A DNA stretch of 64,000 nucleotides from contig NZ_AQQU01000004.1 in assembly GCF_002210105.1 (NCBI RefSeq), positions 62,001 to 126,000 on the forward strand, given 5' to 3'. This document shows, in pieces, positions 54,077 to 62,443 of the stretch. Each line of letters opens with the position of its first letter. Positions within the stretch are counted from its first letter, which is position 1. The stretch is from Oceanicola sp. 22II-s10i (lineage in GTDB: Bacteria > Pseudomonadota > Alphaproteobacteria > Rhodobacterales > Rhodobacteraceae). The notes below the pieces were generated by a model, which saw only the letters and a program-made list of their open reading frames with translations, searched no databases and was not told where the DNA came from. Both the position numbers and the translations under genes were made by a program.

Positions 54077-54697
54077 ATGACCATGCTGTCCGCATATGGC
54101 GGGATCACGTTGGAACATGGCGGGTGCACCGTGTCCCTTCGTCCGTCTTTGCGGGCAGCGCTCCATTTGGAGCGCCTCCACGATGGTTTCCCGGCGTTGC
54201 TACGCAAGGTCGAAGAGTTCGACACGCGCACGGTCCGGACGATCATCGAAGCTGCCGCAGACAAGAAGGCCGTTGATCGCTTTCTTACCCGTGCCGCTGC
54301 GCTTCCCCTGTCAGGCTTCAAACAGGCCGCACAGGCGCCCCTCTATGCGTTGGTGGCCGCGATGTTGCTGAAACCCGACGTGGCAGACAATCCGACCGCT
54401 GAAGCGGCCATACCCATGCAGTGGTCAGAGGCATATCTGTCGCTGTTCAAATTCGCTACGGGTTGGCTTGGATGGTCGCCGGAAACTGCGTGGTCAGCAG
54501 TCCCGCAAGAGATCTCAGACGCATTCCACGAACGTATCCGAATGCTGACCGTGATCCACGGCAGTGCGACACCGGAAGAAGGTGCCGCCAGTTCCGGCAA
54601 CACCCCTGCGCAACGCGCCCGCAACATCGATCTTGGCCTAGACCCCGAGTTCGACCGTGCCGGGTTGATGGCCCTGAAGGGTAAGGGCTTATTCTGA
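54077..54697 (+). CDS. Tail assembly chaperone-like protein
   Basis: A 206-residue protein. The N-terminal half (GITLEHGGCTVSLRPSLRAA, HLERLHDGFPALLRKVEEFD) resembles GTA-type chaperones; the C-terminal half contains FATGWLGWSPETAWSAVPQE, close to the LGWSP..FW..TP.E pattern of a second small chaperone family. It may be a fused pair of chaperones (inference). It follows the capsid gene by 6 bp and its stop overlaps the HNH start (TGATG). Confidence 0.6.
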   Translation: MTMLSAYGGITLEHGGCTVSLRPSLRAALHLERLHDGFPALLRKVEEFDTRTVRTIIEAAADKKAVDRFLTRAAALPLSGFKQAAQAPLYALVAAMLLKPDVADNPTAEAAIPMQWSEAYLSLFKFATGWLGWSPETAWSAVPQEISDAFHERIRMLTVIHGSATPEEGAASSGNTPAQRARNIDLGLDPEFDRAGLMALKGKGLF

Positions 54698-55038
54698 TGC
54701 CGCGCCCTCCGCACCTCTGTTCATGTGGCCGCACCGTTCCGCATGGCGCGCTGTGTGATTGCCAACTAGCCGCCCGCCGCGCCCGGCAACAGCGCCATGA
54801 TCGGCGCCGTCCTTCTGCTGCGTCACGCGGCTACGGGCATGAGTGGCGCAAAGCCCGTGATCAGTTTCTCAAGCTCAATGACCGCTGCGCCTGGCCCGGC
54901 TGTGGTGCGCCCGCCACGCTGGTGGATCACATCGTTCCGCATCGAGGCGACAAGCGCCTGTTCTGGGATCGGAGCAACTGGCAGCCGCTCTGCACGTCCT
55001 GCCATAGCCGGAAGAAGCAGCAAGCGGAGAGAAGTTGA
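54697..55038 (+). CDS. HNH endonuclease
   Basis: A 113-residue HNH nuclease. The first zinc pair is in CAWPGCGAPATLVDHIVPHR with the catalytic H region DHIVPHRGD; then NWQPLCTSCHSRKKQQ holds the second zinc pair, with the N and H motif residues. An N-terminal CSCGRTVPHGALCDC adds four more cysteines. HNH proteins next to terminases are needed for packaging in several HK97-type phages; here it lies in the head block, 2.8 kb from TerS. Confidence 0.9.
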   Translation: MPRPPHLCSCGRTVPHGALCDCQLAARRARQQRHDRRRPSAASRGYGHEWRKARDQFLKLNDRCAWPGCGAPATLVDHIVPHRGDKRLFWDRSNWQPLCTSCHSRKKQQAERS

Positions 55039-55049
55039 TGCAGCGGCAA

Positions 55050-55595
55050 TCAGAAGAATATCTTCGCAAACCCGGCAAGTCCCTGGGCCACCACCGGCAC
55101 AACCGACGCAAGCTTCTTGCCTTGCTCTCTGGCTTTGATTTCGGAGACGACCTGTCTTCGAAAGCTCAGGATGTCTTGGTGAGGCTCTTGTGGGCGCGTA
55201 ACAACGTGCGCGATGGCACGGATCTCAGCGATGAGTTCTTCACGCGACAGTGCGCCGAGCTCGATTACGAGTGCGCTGTGTTTCTGGTCCGGGTCCGGGA
55301 AGACCAGCACGGGCATTCGTTCAGCGTGGACCCCGAGTTCATCAGCCATCTCGCGGCTCAAAGCACTGTTGTATTGATCAGGATCGGGAGCAAAATCCGG
55401 CGTCAAGTCGCCATTCTTGCGCGGCATGAGCAAGTGCCAAGCAGTGCCAACCAACGGATCGAAGTGAGCTTTCGCTTCGTGGATTGCTCGCAGCTTTTCG
55501 GCATCGAGACCATCGTCCAGATACAGGGCGATAACGCCAGCTTGATCTGTTTCCATGAAGTTTGCGACGTCTTCAGGGCTTTGAAAGCTTCTCAT
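55050..55595 (-). CDS. Opposite-strand accessory protein, unknown function
   Basis: An 181-residue protein (MRSFQSPEDVANFMETDQAG, GVIALYLDDGLDAEKLRAIH, AMADELGVHAERMPVLVF reads SREMADELGVHAERMPVLVF). The alternating beta/alpha look could fit a thioredoxin-like or nucleotide-binding fold, but no motif supports either. ATG 55595 with AAGGG upstream is chosen. It interrupts the + strand head operon between HNH and connector; the + strand frame over the same bases has poor composition. It is a likely moron gene; a role in host interaction or defence is only inferred from position. Confidence 0.65.
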   Translation of the reverse strand: MRSFQSPEDVANFMETDQAGVIALYLDDGLDAEKLRAIHEAKAHFDPLVGTAWHLLMPRKNGDLTPDFAPDPDQYNSALSREMADELGVHAERMPVLVFPDPDQKHSALVIELGALSREELIAEIRAIAHVVTRPQEPHQDILSFRRQVVSEIKAREQGKKLASVVPVVAQGLAGFAKIFF

Positions 55596-55765
55596 GTTGG
55601 TCCCTTGTCCGGTTTCCGGCGCGATCAGAGCGGCCATTGGCACATTACTGCGCAGACCCGGGGGGCACTACGGGAATTTGCGCTCGCATCGGGGACCGGC
55701 GCGGGGAGGTCCGCATAAGACAGCCCGAATATAACTTTTCCAAAGCCCCTTCTGGACCTCAATTG

Positions 55766-55785
55766 AGTGTGGTATATTTGCAACA
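55766..55785 (+). promoter_or_regulatory. 20-bp phage motif, copy B
   Basis: AGTGTGGTATATTTGCAACA, 17/20 identical to copy A, 23 bases before the connector start and just after the opposite-strand gene. TGGTATATT reads as an extended -10 element, so it may restart + strand transcription here. Confidence 0.6.
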
Positions 55786-55808
55786 CATGCCCTTTCCGAG
55801 TTCCGACA

Positions 55809-56111
55809 ATGGCCGCCCAAACCCCTCTCACACTACTGAAATCGCAGCTCAATCTTGAGCATGATCTTGATGACGCGCTTCTAGCCCACAAGCTGGACGC
55901 CGCCGAAATCTGGATCGCGAACTTCACCGGCATAGCCTTCGATGGCACCAACGCAGCGATGACCGAGGCCGCGTTGCAGCTCGCCGCCTACTGGTATGAG
56001 CAACGCGAGGCCGCATCCTTCGGGCTGACGACCGCACCGGTGCCCTTCGGTGTCCGCGATCTGCTGCGCTCTTACCGTGATGAGGTGACTGGCCGTGTCG
56101 TCGCTGAGTAA
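55809..56111 (+). CDS. Head-tail connector protein (gp6-like)
   Basis: A 100-residue all-helical protein: LLKSQLNLEHDLDDALLAHK, LDAAEIWIANFTGIAF, MTEAALQLAAYWYEQREA and FGVRDLLRSYRDE, typical of the HK97 gp6 connector that forms the ring below the portal. ATG 55809 gives the normal N-terminus; the frame extends further up without a better start. It overlaps the next gene by 17 bp. Confidence 0.85.
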   Translation: MAAQTPLTLLKSQLNLEHDLDDALLAHKLDAAEIWIANFTGIAFDGTNAAMTEAALQLAAYWYEQREAASFGLTTAPVPFGVRDLLRSYRDEVTGRVVAE

Positions 56112-56520
56112 GCAGTCGAAGGCGCTTGAGGCGCGGCTGAAGGCTATCCCCGGCGAAGTTCTGGACGAGGTGCGCCCGGCGCTGGTGAAGGGCGCTGAAG
56201 AGGTCGCAGGGAATATGCGTGCGCTGGTGCCCGTGGATGAGGGCGATCTACAGGCCAGTATCGCGGTCACTGGACCCGGCGATACGACCCCGGCCTATGC
56301 GTCGGACGGCGGCAGGCGAACCGCAAACCCGAACGAGGCGCTGGTCACGGTCGGGAATGTAGGCGTGCGCCACGGGCACCTTCAGGAGTTCGGCACGGTG
56401 AAGCAAGAGGCGCAGCCGTTCATGCTTCCCGGCTTCAGGCTCGCCAAGCCGCGCGCGATGCGCCGCATTCAACGGGCAATCGGCAAGGCGATCCGGAACG
56501 CTGCGAGGGGCGCGATATGA
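56095..56520 (+). CDS. HK97 gp10-like protein
   Basis: A 141-residue protein: KALEARLKAIPGEVLDEVRP, NMRALVPVDEGDLQASIAVT and HLQEFGTVKQEAQPFMLPGF, the standard HK97-gp10 pattern (EFGT.....PFMRPA). These proteins act in tail or head-tail completion. The start is GTG at 56095, inside the preceding gene. The stop overlaps the DUF3168 start by 4 bp. Confidence 0.88.
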   Translation: MSSLSKQSKALEARLKAIPGEVLDEVRPALVKGAEEVAGNMRALVPVDEGDLQASIAVTGPGDTTPAYASDGGRRTANPNEALVTVGNVGVRHGHLQEFGTVKQEAQPFMLPGFRLAKPRAMRRIQRAIGKAIRNAARGAI

Positions 56521-56936
56521 TCGAACCTAGCATCGCCTTTCAAACGGCAGTGCGCACCGCGCTTGTCACCGATCCTGCGGTGTCCGCGCTGGTGCCTGCC
56601 AACAGTGTCCGGGCCGGTTCGACTCGCCCGGAAAACCTGCCGTGCATCATCCTCGCAAATCCGGTGACGCAGCACTTGGGCCGCACCGCATGCGGCGGCT
56701 ACCTGACCCGTGTCCTGATCAATCTGCACATCTGGGCACTTGAGGAAGGCGCCGACATGGCCCGCCAGATCGGCGGTGCTGTATCGCTCGCGCTCTGGGA
56801 TGCTCCGCCGACTGCCGAGGTCGGTATCGACGCCTTCGAGCGCCCGAGCTTCAGCTTCATGCGCGACCCTGATCCGCAGCTTGCTTACTGCCACGGTGTC
56901 GGCACCGTCGAAGGTGCGATCCGGTGGAGGGTGTGA
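56517..56936 (+). CDS. DUF3168 tail completion protein
   Basis: A 139-residue DUF3168 protein: IAFQTAVRTALVTDPAVSAL, then the PCIILANP strand, YLTRVLINLHIWALEEGADM and the C-terminal GTVEGAIRWRV. In lambda-like tails the relative gpU caps the tail tube. Its presence implies that a tail is made, although no tail-tube gene was seen. It overlaps gp10 by 4 bp and is 2 bp before the head closure gene. Confidence 0.86.
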   Translation: MIEPSIAFQTAVRTALVTDPAVSALVPANSVRAGSTRPENLPCIILANPVTQHLGRTACGGYLTRVLINLHIWALEEGADMARQIGGAVSLALWDAPPTAEVGIDAFERPSFSFMRDPDPQLAYCHGVGTVEGAIRWRV

Positions 56937-56938
56937 CG

Positions 56939-57253
56939 ATGCGCGCCGGTAAGCTGGATCGCCTGATCACGATTGAGCGGCAGACAGAAACGGTGGCCGC
57001 GACCGGTGCCGTGTCGAAGGAATGGGCGGCTGTTGCAACCGTTCGGGCGGAGCTGGTGCAGCAGAACGCCGACGAATACCTCGCCGGGTTCGGTGAAGCC
57101 GAAGGCGGCGGCGCGGTGTTCCGCGTCCGTTATCTCGCCGGGATCACCACGGCGGAGAGGCTGAATTATGACGGTGCCGCCTATGACATTGACGAGGTGG
57201 TCGAGATTGGGAGGCGGCGCGTCCTTGAGCTGCGCGTCGCGAGGATGCGATGA
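56939..57253 (+). CDS. Head closure (head-tail adaptor) protein
   Basis: A 104-residue adaptor of the SPP1 gp16/HK97 gp7 type: AGKLDRLITIERQTETVAAT, KEWAAVATVRAELVQQNADE and YDIDEVVEIGRRRVLELRVA. It seals the portal after packaging. ATG 56939 lies 8 bases after GGAGG. In most HK97 phages this gene precedes gp10 and DUF3168; here it follows them. Confidence 0.85.
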   Translation: MRAGKLDRLITIERQTETVAATGAVSKEWAAVATVRAELVQQNADEYLAGFGEAEGGGAVFRVRYLAGITTAERLNYDGAAYDIDEVVEIGRRRVLELRVARMR

Positions 57254-57276
57254 AGCGCCACCTTCAGGTCATCATT

Positions 57277-57738
57277 TCATTTCCAGAAGTCCGCCACGCA
57301 TTCACCAATTGCTTTTGTAGAACCCTTGAGGGTGAAGGTTGCTGCGTCCCCGTTCTGATACATTACCCTTACGGTAGAGTGTCGTTTGAGCCCATCCTTG
57401 ACGAAGTCGAAAGTGCTGGCACAGGCATGGCAATCCGACGGTATTGCGCCGGACCAAAGGCCGACGGGAGTGGCCGGGCCGTTGTCGAAGGACAGGAACA
57501 GTTTGTCACCGGCAGGTGCGCGACCTGCGAGTGTGAAGTAGATGGCCGAGGGTCTGCCGCTACCGCACTCACACGCGACGTAGATCTGGTTTCCAGCTCC
57601 GCTGGTCACGACGGCTTCGCAGACGCCTTGTCCATATCCGGAGCTCCACTGGTCATCTCGTCCGAAGGCCAAAGTGGAATTCGCAATTCCGATCGCACCA
57701 ATACTGATTGCAGTCAAAAAGAAGTCGCGTTGTTTCAA
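57277..57738 (-). CDS. Opposite-strand exported protein, TTG start
   Basis: A 153-residue product. TTG 57738 is 7 bases after a perfect GGAGGA and gives a signal peptide (MKQRDFFLTAISIGAIGIAN, cut near LAFG). The mature part has six cysteines (GVCEAVV, ACECGSG, SDCHACAST, GECVADF) and a C-terminal FTLKGSTKAIGEC, an F-x-L-x-G-S-x-x-A-I pattern seen in some alphaproteobacterial exported proteins. It occupies the slot where a major tail gene would be expected. It may be a periplasmic superinfection-exclusion or host-modifying protein (inference). Confidence 0.68.
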   Translation of the reverse strand: MKQRDFFLTAISIGAIGIANSTLAFGRDDQWSSGYGQGVCEAVVTSGAGNQIYVACECGSGRPSAIYFTLAGRAPAGDKLFLSFDNGPATPVGLWSGAIPSDCHACASTFDFVKDGLKRHSTVRVMYQNGDAATFTLKGSTKAIGECVADFWK

Positions 57739-57821
57739 TACACTTTCCTCCATAGGCTGACCCACACTATGCGCGTCATTTCCGCGATTGAAAGTGCTCA
57801 AAGAAGACCCGGTGGCTGGGC

Positions 57822-58214
57822 ATGAGCGTCCATTCGCGCGGCGTGAAGCCGTTCCTCAATGCCGATCCTGACGTGCTGACGAAGGCGCCGCCGGTGCCTG
57901 CCTATCTCGCCCGGCACGCGAAGGCCGAATGGCGCCGGATCATGCCGCAGCTCATTGCCCGGCGGATCATCACGAAGGGCGATTTGGCAGGGCTGGAAAA
58001 CTACTGCACCTGCGTCGGCATCGTGCGCCAGATCGAAGAGGAACGGGCGGCATCCGGTGGATTGATCGACGTGAAGTTGTTCGGGGTGCTGAACCGAGCT
58101 GCGCAGTCCGCGCGCCAACTCGCCGCCGAATATGGCTTGACCCCGACCAGCCGCGCCCGGATCGGCGCAGTGTCTCCGGAACAGGATGACGACGACAACC
58201 CGCTTGCGGTGTGA
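57822..58214 (+). CDS. Terminase small subunit (P27 family)
   Basis: A 130-residue protein with the P27 pattern: VPAYLARHAKAEWRRIMPQL, ITKGDLAGLENYCTCVGIVR and LNRAAQSARQLAAEYGLTPT. It recognises phage DNA ends. Its stop overlaps the GTG start of the large subunit (GTGA). It lies at the far end of the head block instead of the beginning. Confidence 0.9.
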   Translation: MSVHSRGVKPFLNADPDVLTKAPPVPAYLARHAKAEWRRIMPQLIARRIITKGDLAGLENYCTCVGIVRQIEEERAASGGLIDVKLFGVLNRAAQSARQLAAEYGLTPTSRARIGAVSPEQDDDDNPLAV

Positions 58215-59836
58215 GCGTGGGAAGCGTCAGCACATATCCTGCATGGGTAATGGACGAGAGCCCCATTCCCGACCCTCTGGGTTACGGTGAGCGCGCGGTG
58301 ACATTCCTGCGGCGGTTGCGTCACCCCGCCAGCACTGCCCCGAACAATGCGTTCCAGCTCACGCCTTGGCAGGAACGTATTGTCAGGGCGATCTATGGGC
58401 CGCGCGACGAAGATGGCGCCCGGATCGTCACTGACGTTTTCCTTTTGATCCCGCGCGGGAACAGGAAGACCAGTCTCGCCGCTGCTTTGGCGCTTCTGCA
58501 CCTTTTGGGACCGGAGCGCCTTCCCGCTGGCCAGATCATTTTTGCCGCGTCGGATAGGGAACAAGCTGGCATCGGCTTCCGGGAAGCCGCTGAAATCGTC
58601 CAGTGCGACAAGCGGCTGATCAACGCCACCAAGATCCACGACCAGTTCAACGCCGCAAAGATGATCCGTTCTGAGATTGATGGTTCGACCCTGAAGGCTA
58701 TTGCCTCAGACGGTCGCGCTCAGCACGGCACCACACCGACCTTCTGCCTGATTGACGAGATCCACGCTTGGCGCAGCAGTGGCCGGGATCTGTGGGAAGC
58801 ATTGCAGTCCGGCATGGCGAAGCGTGCCGGCGGGCTCACCATCATTGCGACGACAGCCGGGCGAGGCCGGGAAGGTCTGGCCGCTGAGCGCTATGCTTAT
58901 GCCCGGAAGGTCGCGACAGGCGAAGTCCAAGATCCATCGTTCCTGCCGATCCTGTTTGAGCCGCAAGAGGGCGACGACTGGACGGATGAGGAAGTTTGGC
59001 ACCGGGTGAACCCCGGTCTTGCTTTTGGCTTTCTCGACGCAAAAAAGCTCCGCATCGACGCGAAGCGGGCACGCGATGACCCGGCCAAGATGTATGAGTT
59101 CCGGCAATTCCATCTAAATTTCTGGCACGGGAACAGCCGCGATCCGTTGTTCAGCTTCGAAGCATACGATGCCTGCCGGTTTGCGACCGACGAGGCCGAT
59201 CTTGAGGATCTGCCCTGCTATCTGGGCATCGACTACGCGCAGAGCGGCGACTTGGCCGCTGTGGTCGCCGCGTGGCGCGCAGATGACGGCACTGTCCCGA
59301 TCCGTGCATGGTTCTTCGTCCAGAGCGAAGGCTTGGAAGAGCGCGAGCGCCTAGAGGACGTGCCCTATCGCCGGTGGATAACCGACGGTCTGGTGATCGA
59401 GGTCGAAGGGCCGGTTGTCACCCAAGAAGCCGTTCAGGAGCTGGTGATTGAGATCTGCGCCCGGCACGATGTGCACGAAGCCGCTTTCGATCCTTGGCAG
59501 TTCCGCCGCGCCGCCGCTGAGCTGATGCAGGAAGGCGTGCCCATGCTGGAAATGCGTCAGGGTCCGGCGACGATGGGGCCGGCCAACGGTGAGCTTATCC
59601 GCGCTGCGAATGGTCGGTTGCTCCGGCACGATGGCAACCCGGTTCTGCGCAATCATTTCGGCGGGGTCGCCGCGAAGCGGAATGACACCGGCATGGTCTG
59701 GATGACCAAGGCCGATCCGAAGCGCGGACACATTGACGGCGCCGTAGCCGCGGCAATGGCAGTTAGCAGGGCAATGGCCGCTGAGAGCAACAGGTCCAAT
59801 TACACCGGCGCCAATGCCGAAATTTTCAGTTTCTGA
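58211..59836 (+). CDS. Terminase large subunit
   Basis: A 541-residue terminase: ATPase with FLLIPRGNRKTSLAAALALL (Walker A-like) and TFCLIDEIHAWRSSG (Walker B), followed by the C-terminal nuclease (YLGIDYAQSGDLAAVVAAWR and AAFDPWQFRRAAAELM, then GHIDGAVAAAMA). It pumps DNA into heads and cuts it. GTG at 58211 is coupled to TerS. The tape-measure gene starts 9 bp after. Confidence 0.94.
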   Translation: MSVGSVSTYPAWVMDESPIPDPLGYGERAVTFLRRLRHPASTAPNNAFQLTPWQERIVRAIYGPRDEDGARIVTDVFLLIPRGNRKTSLAAALALLHLLGPERLPAGQIIFAASDREQAGIGFREAAEIVQCDKRLINATKIHDQFNAAKMIRSEIDGSTLKAIASDGRAQHGTTPTFCLIDEIHAWRSSGRDLWEALQSGMAKRAGGLTIIATTAGRGREGLAAERYAYARKVATGEVQDPSFLPILFEPQEGDDWTDEEVWHRVNPGLAFGFLDAKKLRIDAKRARDDPAKMYEFRQFHLNFWHGNSRDPLFSFEAYDACRFATDEADLEDLPCYLGIDYAQSGDLAAVVAAWRADDGTVPIRAWFFVQSEGLEERERLEDVPYRRWITDGLVIEVEGPVVTQEAVQELVIEICARHDVHEAAFDPWQFRRAAAELMQEGVPMLEMRQGPATMGPANGELIRAANGRLLRHDGNPVLRNHFGGVAAKRNDTGMVWMTKADPKRGHIDGAVAAAMAVSRAMAAESNRSNYTGANAEIFSF

Positions 59837-59845
59837 GGTGAGCAA

Positions 59846-62224
59846 ATGAACGAACGACTTCCCGGTCTAGTGGTCGAACTTGAAGCCCGGATCGACCGCT
59901 TCGAGAAGGGTTTGGCGAAGGCCAACCTCACGCAGCGCAAGACTGCCCGGACGATGGAGCGCCGCGCCGCACAATCCGCTGATCGGATCGGTGTCACCTA
60001 TGGCCGGATGACGAGCGCCGTCGCCGCGAAGTTCGCCCGAATGGCCGTGCCGCTGGCGGCAGGGATCGCATCGGCCGGAACGGCAAGGGCTATTGCTGAC
60101 ACCACGCGGCAGGTCGCCAGCCTGGGCGATGAGGCGAAGCGGGCAGGGGTGCCGCTTCAAGCATTCCAAGAATGGAAGTTCGTCGCCGAGCAGAACCGCA
60201 TTGGCGTTGATCAAATGACGGACGGGCTGAAGGAGCTGAACCTTCGGGCGGATGAGTTCGTGGTCACTGGTCAAGGGCCGGCGGCTGAAGCATTTGCCCG
60301 GCTGGGGTTCGGCGCTGAAGAACTGACTGGCAAGCTGAAGCAACCGTCTGAGCTTCTACTTGAGATCTTCGAACGCGCCCGGCGGCTGGACAGCGCCGCG
60401 CGTATCCGCGTCGCGGATGAGATCTTCGGCGGCACTGCCGGTGAGCGTTTTGTCGAACTGATGGGCCGCAGTGATGCCGAGCTCCGTAAGACGATCCAGC
60501 GTGCCCACGACCTTGGAATTGTCCTTGGTGATGACGTGGTGCAGAAAGCCGATGAGGTCGCGCGGAAATTGGATGCGCTCACCTCTAAGGTTTCGTCCTT
60601 TGGCAAGCGCGTGGCCGTGGCAATCGCGGATGGTATCGCGGAAGCGGCAGACTTCCGTGCCCAACTTGACAGCATTTTCCCGAATGAGAAAATGGGCCGC
60701 GCGGTTCTGGGCGATGGTATCTATGATGAACTGAACAAGAGCCGGGACGTTCTTGAGGTTCACAAGCGCGAGGTGCGTGACCTTCAGAATGTCTATGACG
60801 ATCTGTTCCGGCATATCAACGCTGCGACAGGACCGGATGGTATCCGCATTTTCGAGATTGACGACCAAGAAGCGAAATACGCCTTGGCCGGTATCTTCGA
60901 TGACATCGGCAAGATTATAAGTGCTTTCCGGAAGGGTGAAATCTCTGCCGATGACTTCGGGCAGCGCATGGCCGATCTGGTTGGTGAGGCCGAGGATGTT
61001 GGCCGTGAACTGGCGTCGATTGACGAAACCCGCTTTGGTGGCGTGATCGGCGCAATCAACGGCATTTCCGGCGCGTTGCAACTGGCCATTCAGAAGGCCA
61101 CGCAGCTCAAGACCGAACTGCCGGGCGCCTACGTCAGTTCTGGACGTGGTGACGGTGCCGCAGAGGTCGAGCGCCGCCGGTTCGAAGGGAACGCACCACG
61201 CTCGCCGCTGGCACCCTCCACGTCGCTCAGGCCGCGCACGGCGCCCGCCATGACGCACGAGCTTGGCGATACCGGTGGCGGCAGCAAGGGCGGCGGCGGT
61301 GGCCGTGCGGACGAATACGTCCGTGAGGTCGAGGCGATCCGCGACGAGACGACCGCGCTCAGGCTGGAAGCCGTTGCACTGGTGGCCACTGCTACGGCGG
61401 GTAAGAGTTACGCCAGTGCAATTGAAGCCGCCCGGCGCGAGGCTGAACTTCTTCATGCGGCACAAAAGCAGGGCCGCGAAATCACACCGGCACTGCGTGC
61501 TGAAATCGCCAAACTTGCCGGGGAATATGGCGAAGCTGCGCAAGCCGCAGATGAGGCAGAGGAAAGCCTTGATCGTCTCGTTCAGGCGAAGGCCGAAGTG
61601 AGGAATGTTGCGGGCGATGCTTTCACGGACCTGATCACGGGCGCCCGCGAACTTGATCAGGTTCTTGCGGATGTTCTTGGGAGGCTGGCAGAGGTCGCGG
61701 CGAACCGCGCATTTGAGAATATTTGGACCGGCTTCACCAATCGCAATTCCGCGTCTCAGAATAGCGGAGGGGGCACCAACTGGATCACCACGCTCGCCGG
61801 TGCACTGTTTGGGTTCTCCAATGGCGGTTTCACCGGCAAGGGCGGAAAGCTGGAACCTGCTGGTGTGGTCCATCGGGGCGAATACGTGATCAGCGCTGAC
61901 GCGACCCGCCGGATCGGGGTGCAGAACCTAGAGGCACTGCACGAGGCCGCTAGGAGGGGCTACAGCGCTGGCGGCTACGTGGGTGGCCGGGAACCCCTAC
62001 ATGCCCTGTCAGGGGCGAGCATGGAGTCTCCACGGCACGCCGCGCCGGTGGTCAACATCTCTGCGCCTGTCACGGTCAACGCAACCGGCGGATCGCCGGA
62101 CCAGAATGCGGACCTTGCGCGCCAGATGAGCCGGTCCGTGGAGGCGAGCATGCGCGGTGTTGTTGTGGATGAACTGGTGCGGCAGATGCGTCCGGGAAAC
62201 ATGCTTAGCCGCGTGAGGCGGTGA
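59846..62224 (+). CDS. Tail tape-measure protein
   Basis: A 792-residue protein: coiled N-terminus (LEARIDRFEKGLAKANLTQR), hydrophobic stretch FARMAVPLAAGIASAGTARA, TMP core (ASLGDEAKRAGVPLQAFQEW; VADEIFGGTAGERFVELMGR), a glycine linker GGGSKGGGGG, and the late SNGGFTGKGGKL with VVHRGEYVISADATRRIG. By the usual 0.15 nm per residue it would set a tail near 120 nm. It follows TerL directly, away from any tail-tube gene. No tail tip gene follows. Confidence 0.9.
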   Translation: MNERLPGLVVELEARIDRFEKGLAKANLTQRKTARTMERRAAQSADRIGVTYGRMTSAVAAKFARMAVPLAAGIASAGTARAIADTTRQVASLGDEAKRAGVPLQAFQEWKFVAEQNRIGVDQMTDGLKELNLRADEFVVTGQGPAAEAFARLGFGAEELTGKLKQPSELLLEIFERARRLDSAARIRVADEIFGGTAGERFVELMGRSDAELRKTIQRAHDLGIVLGDDVVQKADEVARKLDALTSKVSSFGKRVAVAIADGIAEAADFRAQLDSIFPNEKMGRAVLGDGIYDELNKSRDVLEVHKREVRDLQNVYDDLFRHINAATGPDGIRIFEIDDQEAKYALAGIFDDIGKIISAFRKGEISADDFGQRMADLVGEAEDVGRELASIDETRFGGVIGAINGISGALQLAIQKATQLKTELPGAYVSSGRGDGAAEVERRRFEGNAPRSPLAPSTSLRPRTAPAMTHELGDTGGGSKGGGGGRADEYVREVEAIRDETTALRLEAVALVATATAGKSYASAIEAARREAELLHAAQKQGREITPALRAEIAKLAGEYGEAAQAADEAEESLDRLVQAKAEVRNVAGDAFTDLITGARELDQVLADVLGRLAEVAANRAFENIWTGFTNRNSASQNSGGGTNWITTLAGALFGFSNGGFTGKGGKLEPAGVVHRGEYVISADATRRIGVQNLEALHEAARRGYSAGGYVGGREPLHALSGASMESPRHAAPVVNISAPVTVNATGGSPDQNADLARQMSRSVEASMRGVVVDELVRQMRPGNMLSRVRR

Positions 62225-62225
62225 C

Positions 62226-62343
62226 GGTATCCGGAGCGTAACGTTTTTGCACGTCTTATGACTACTATCTAATTATACCTATAATAAGAACAAACTATAA
62301 TACGTGCAAAAACGTTACGCGGGCTGACCCTTCCCCGGATACC
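62226..62343. repeat. Two-tier inverted repeat with AT-rich centre
   Basis: Inner arms are perfect over 19 bp: 62236-62254 (GCGTAACGTTTTTGCACGT) and 62302-62320. Outer arms GGTATCCGG (62226-62234) and CCGGATACC (62335-62343) also pair. The 47-bp centre (62255-62301) is nearly all A and T. It begins right after the tape-measure stop. It could be a replication origin, a processing or packaging site, or an operator. Confidence 0.75.
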
Positions 62344-62378
62344 CCCCAAGCCTTCCCGGCTAGAAGACGCGCGAGAAC

Positions 62379-62414
62379 GCTATAGTGTTTCCCTTCCGGC
62401 AATGCTATAGTGTT
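62379..62414 (+). repeat. Tandem 11-bp repeats before the RHH-like gene
   Basis: GCTATAGTGTT occurs at 62379-62389 and 62404-62414, 25 bp apart. Each contains TATAGT, so they may be twin -10 elements or binding sites for the product of the gene at 62444. Confidence 0.55.
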
Positions 62415-62443
62415 CCCGGCTACGTCTTACTAGGAGGCTGGGC

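Noticed and set aside
55035-55718. 227-codon + strand frame over the opposite-strand accessory gene
   Set aside because: The minus-strand product has normal amino-acid balance and a ribosome site; this frame is His/Arg/Ser-rich and has no support.
57250-57825. 191-codon + strand frame between head closure and TerS
   Set aside because: The minus strand encodes a signal peptide with a perfect Shine-Dalgarno; the + frame looks like its shadow despite the tempting 4-bp overlaps.
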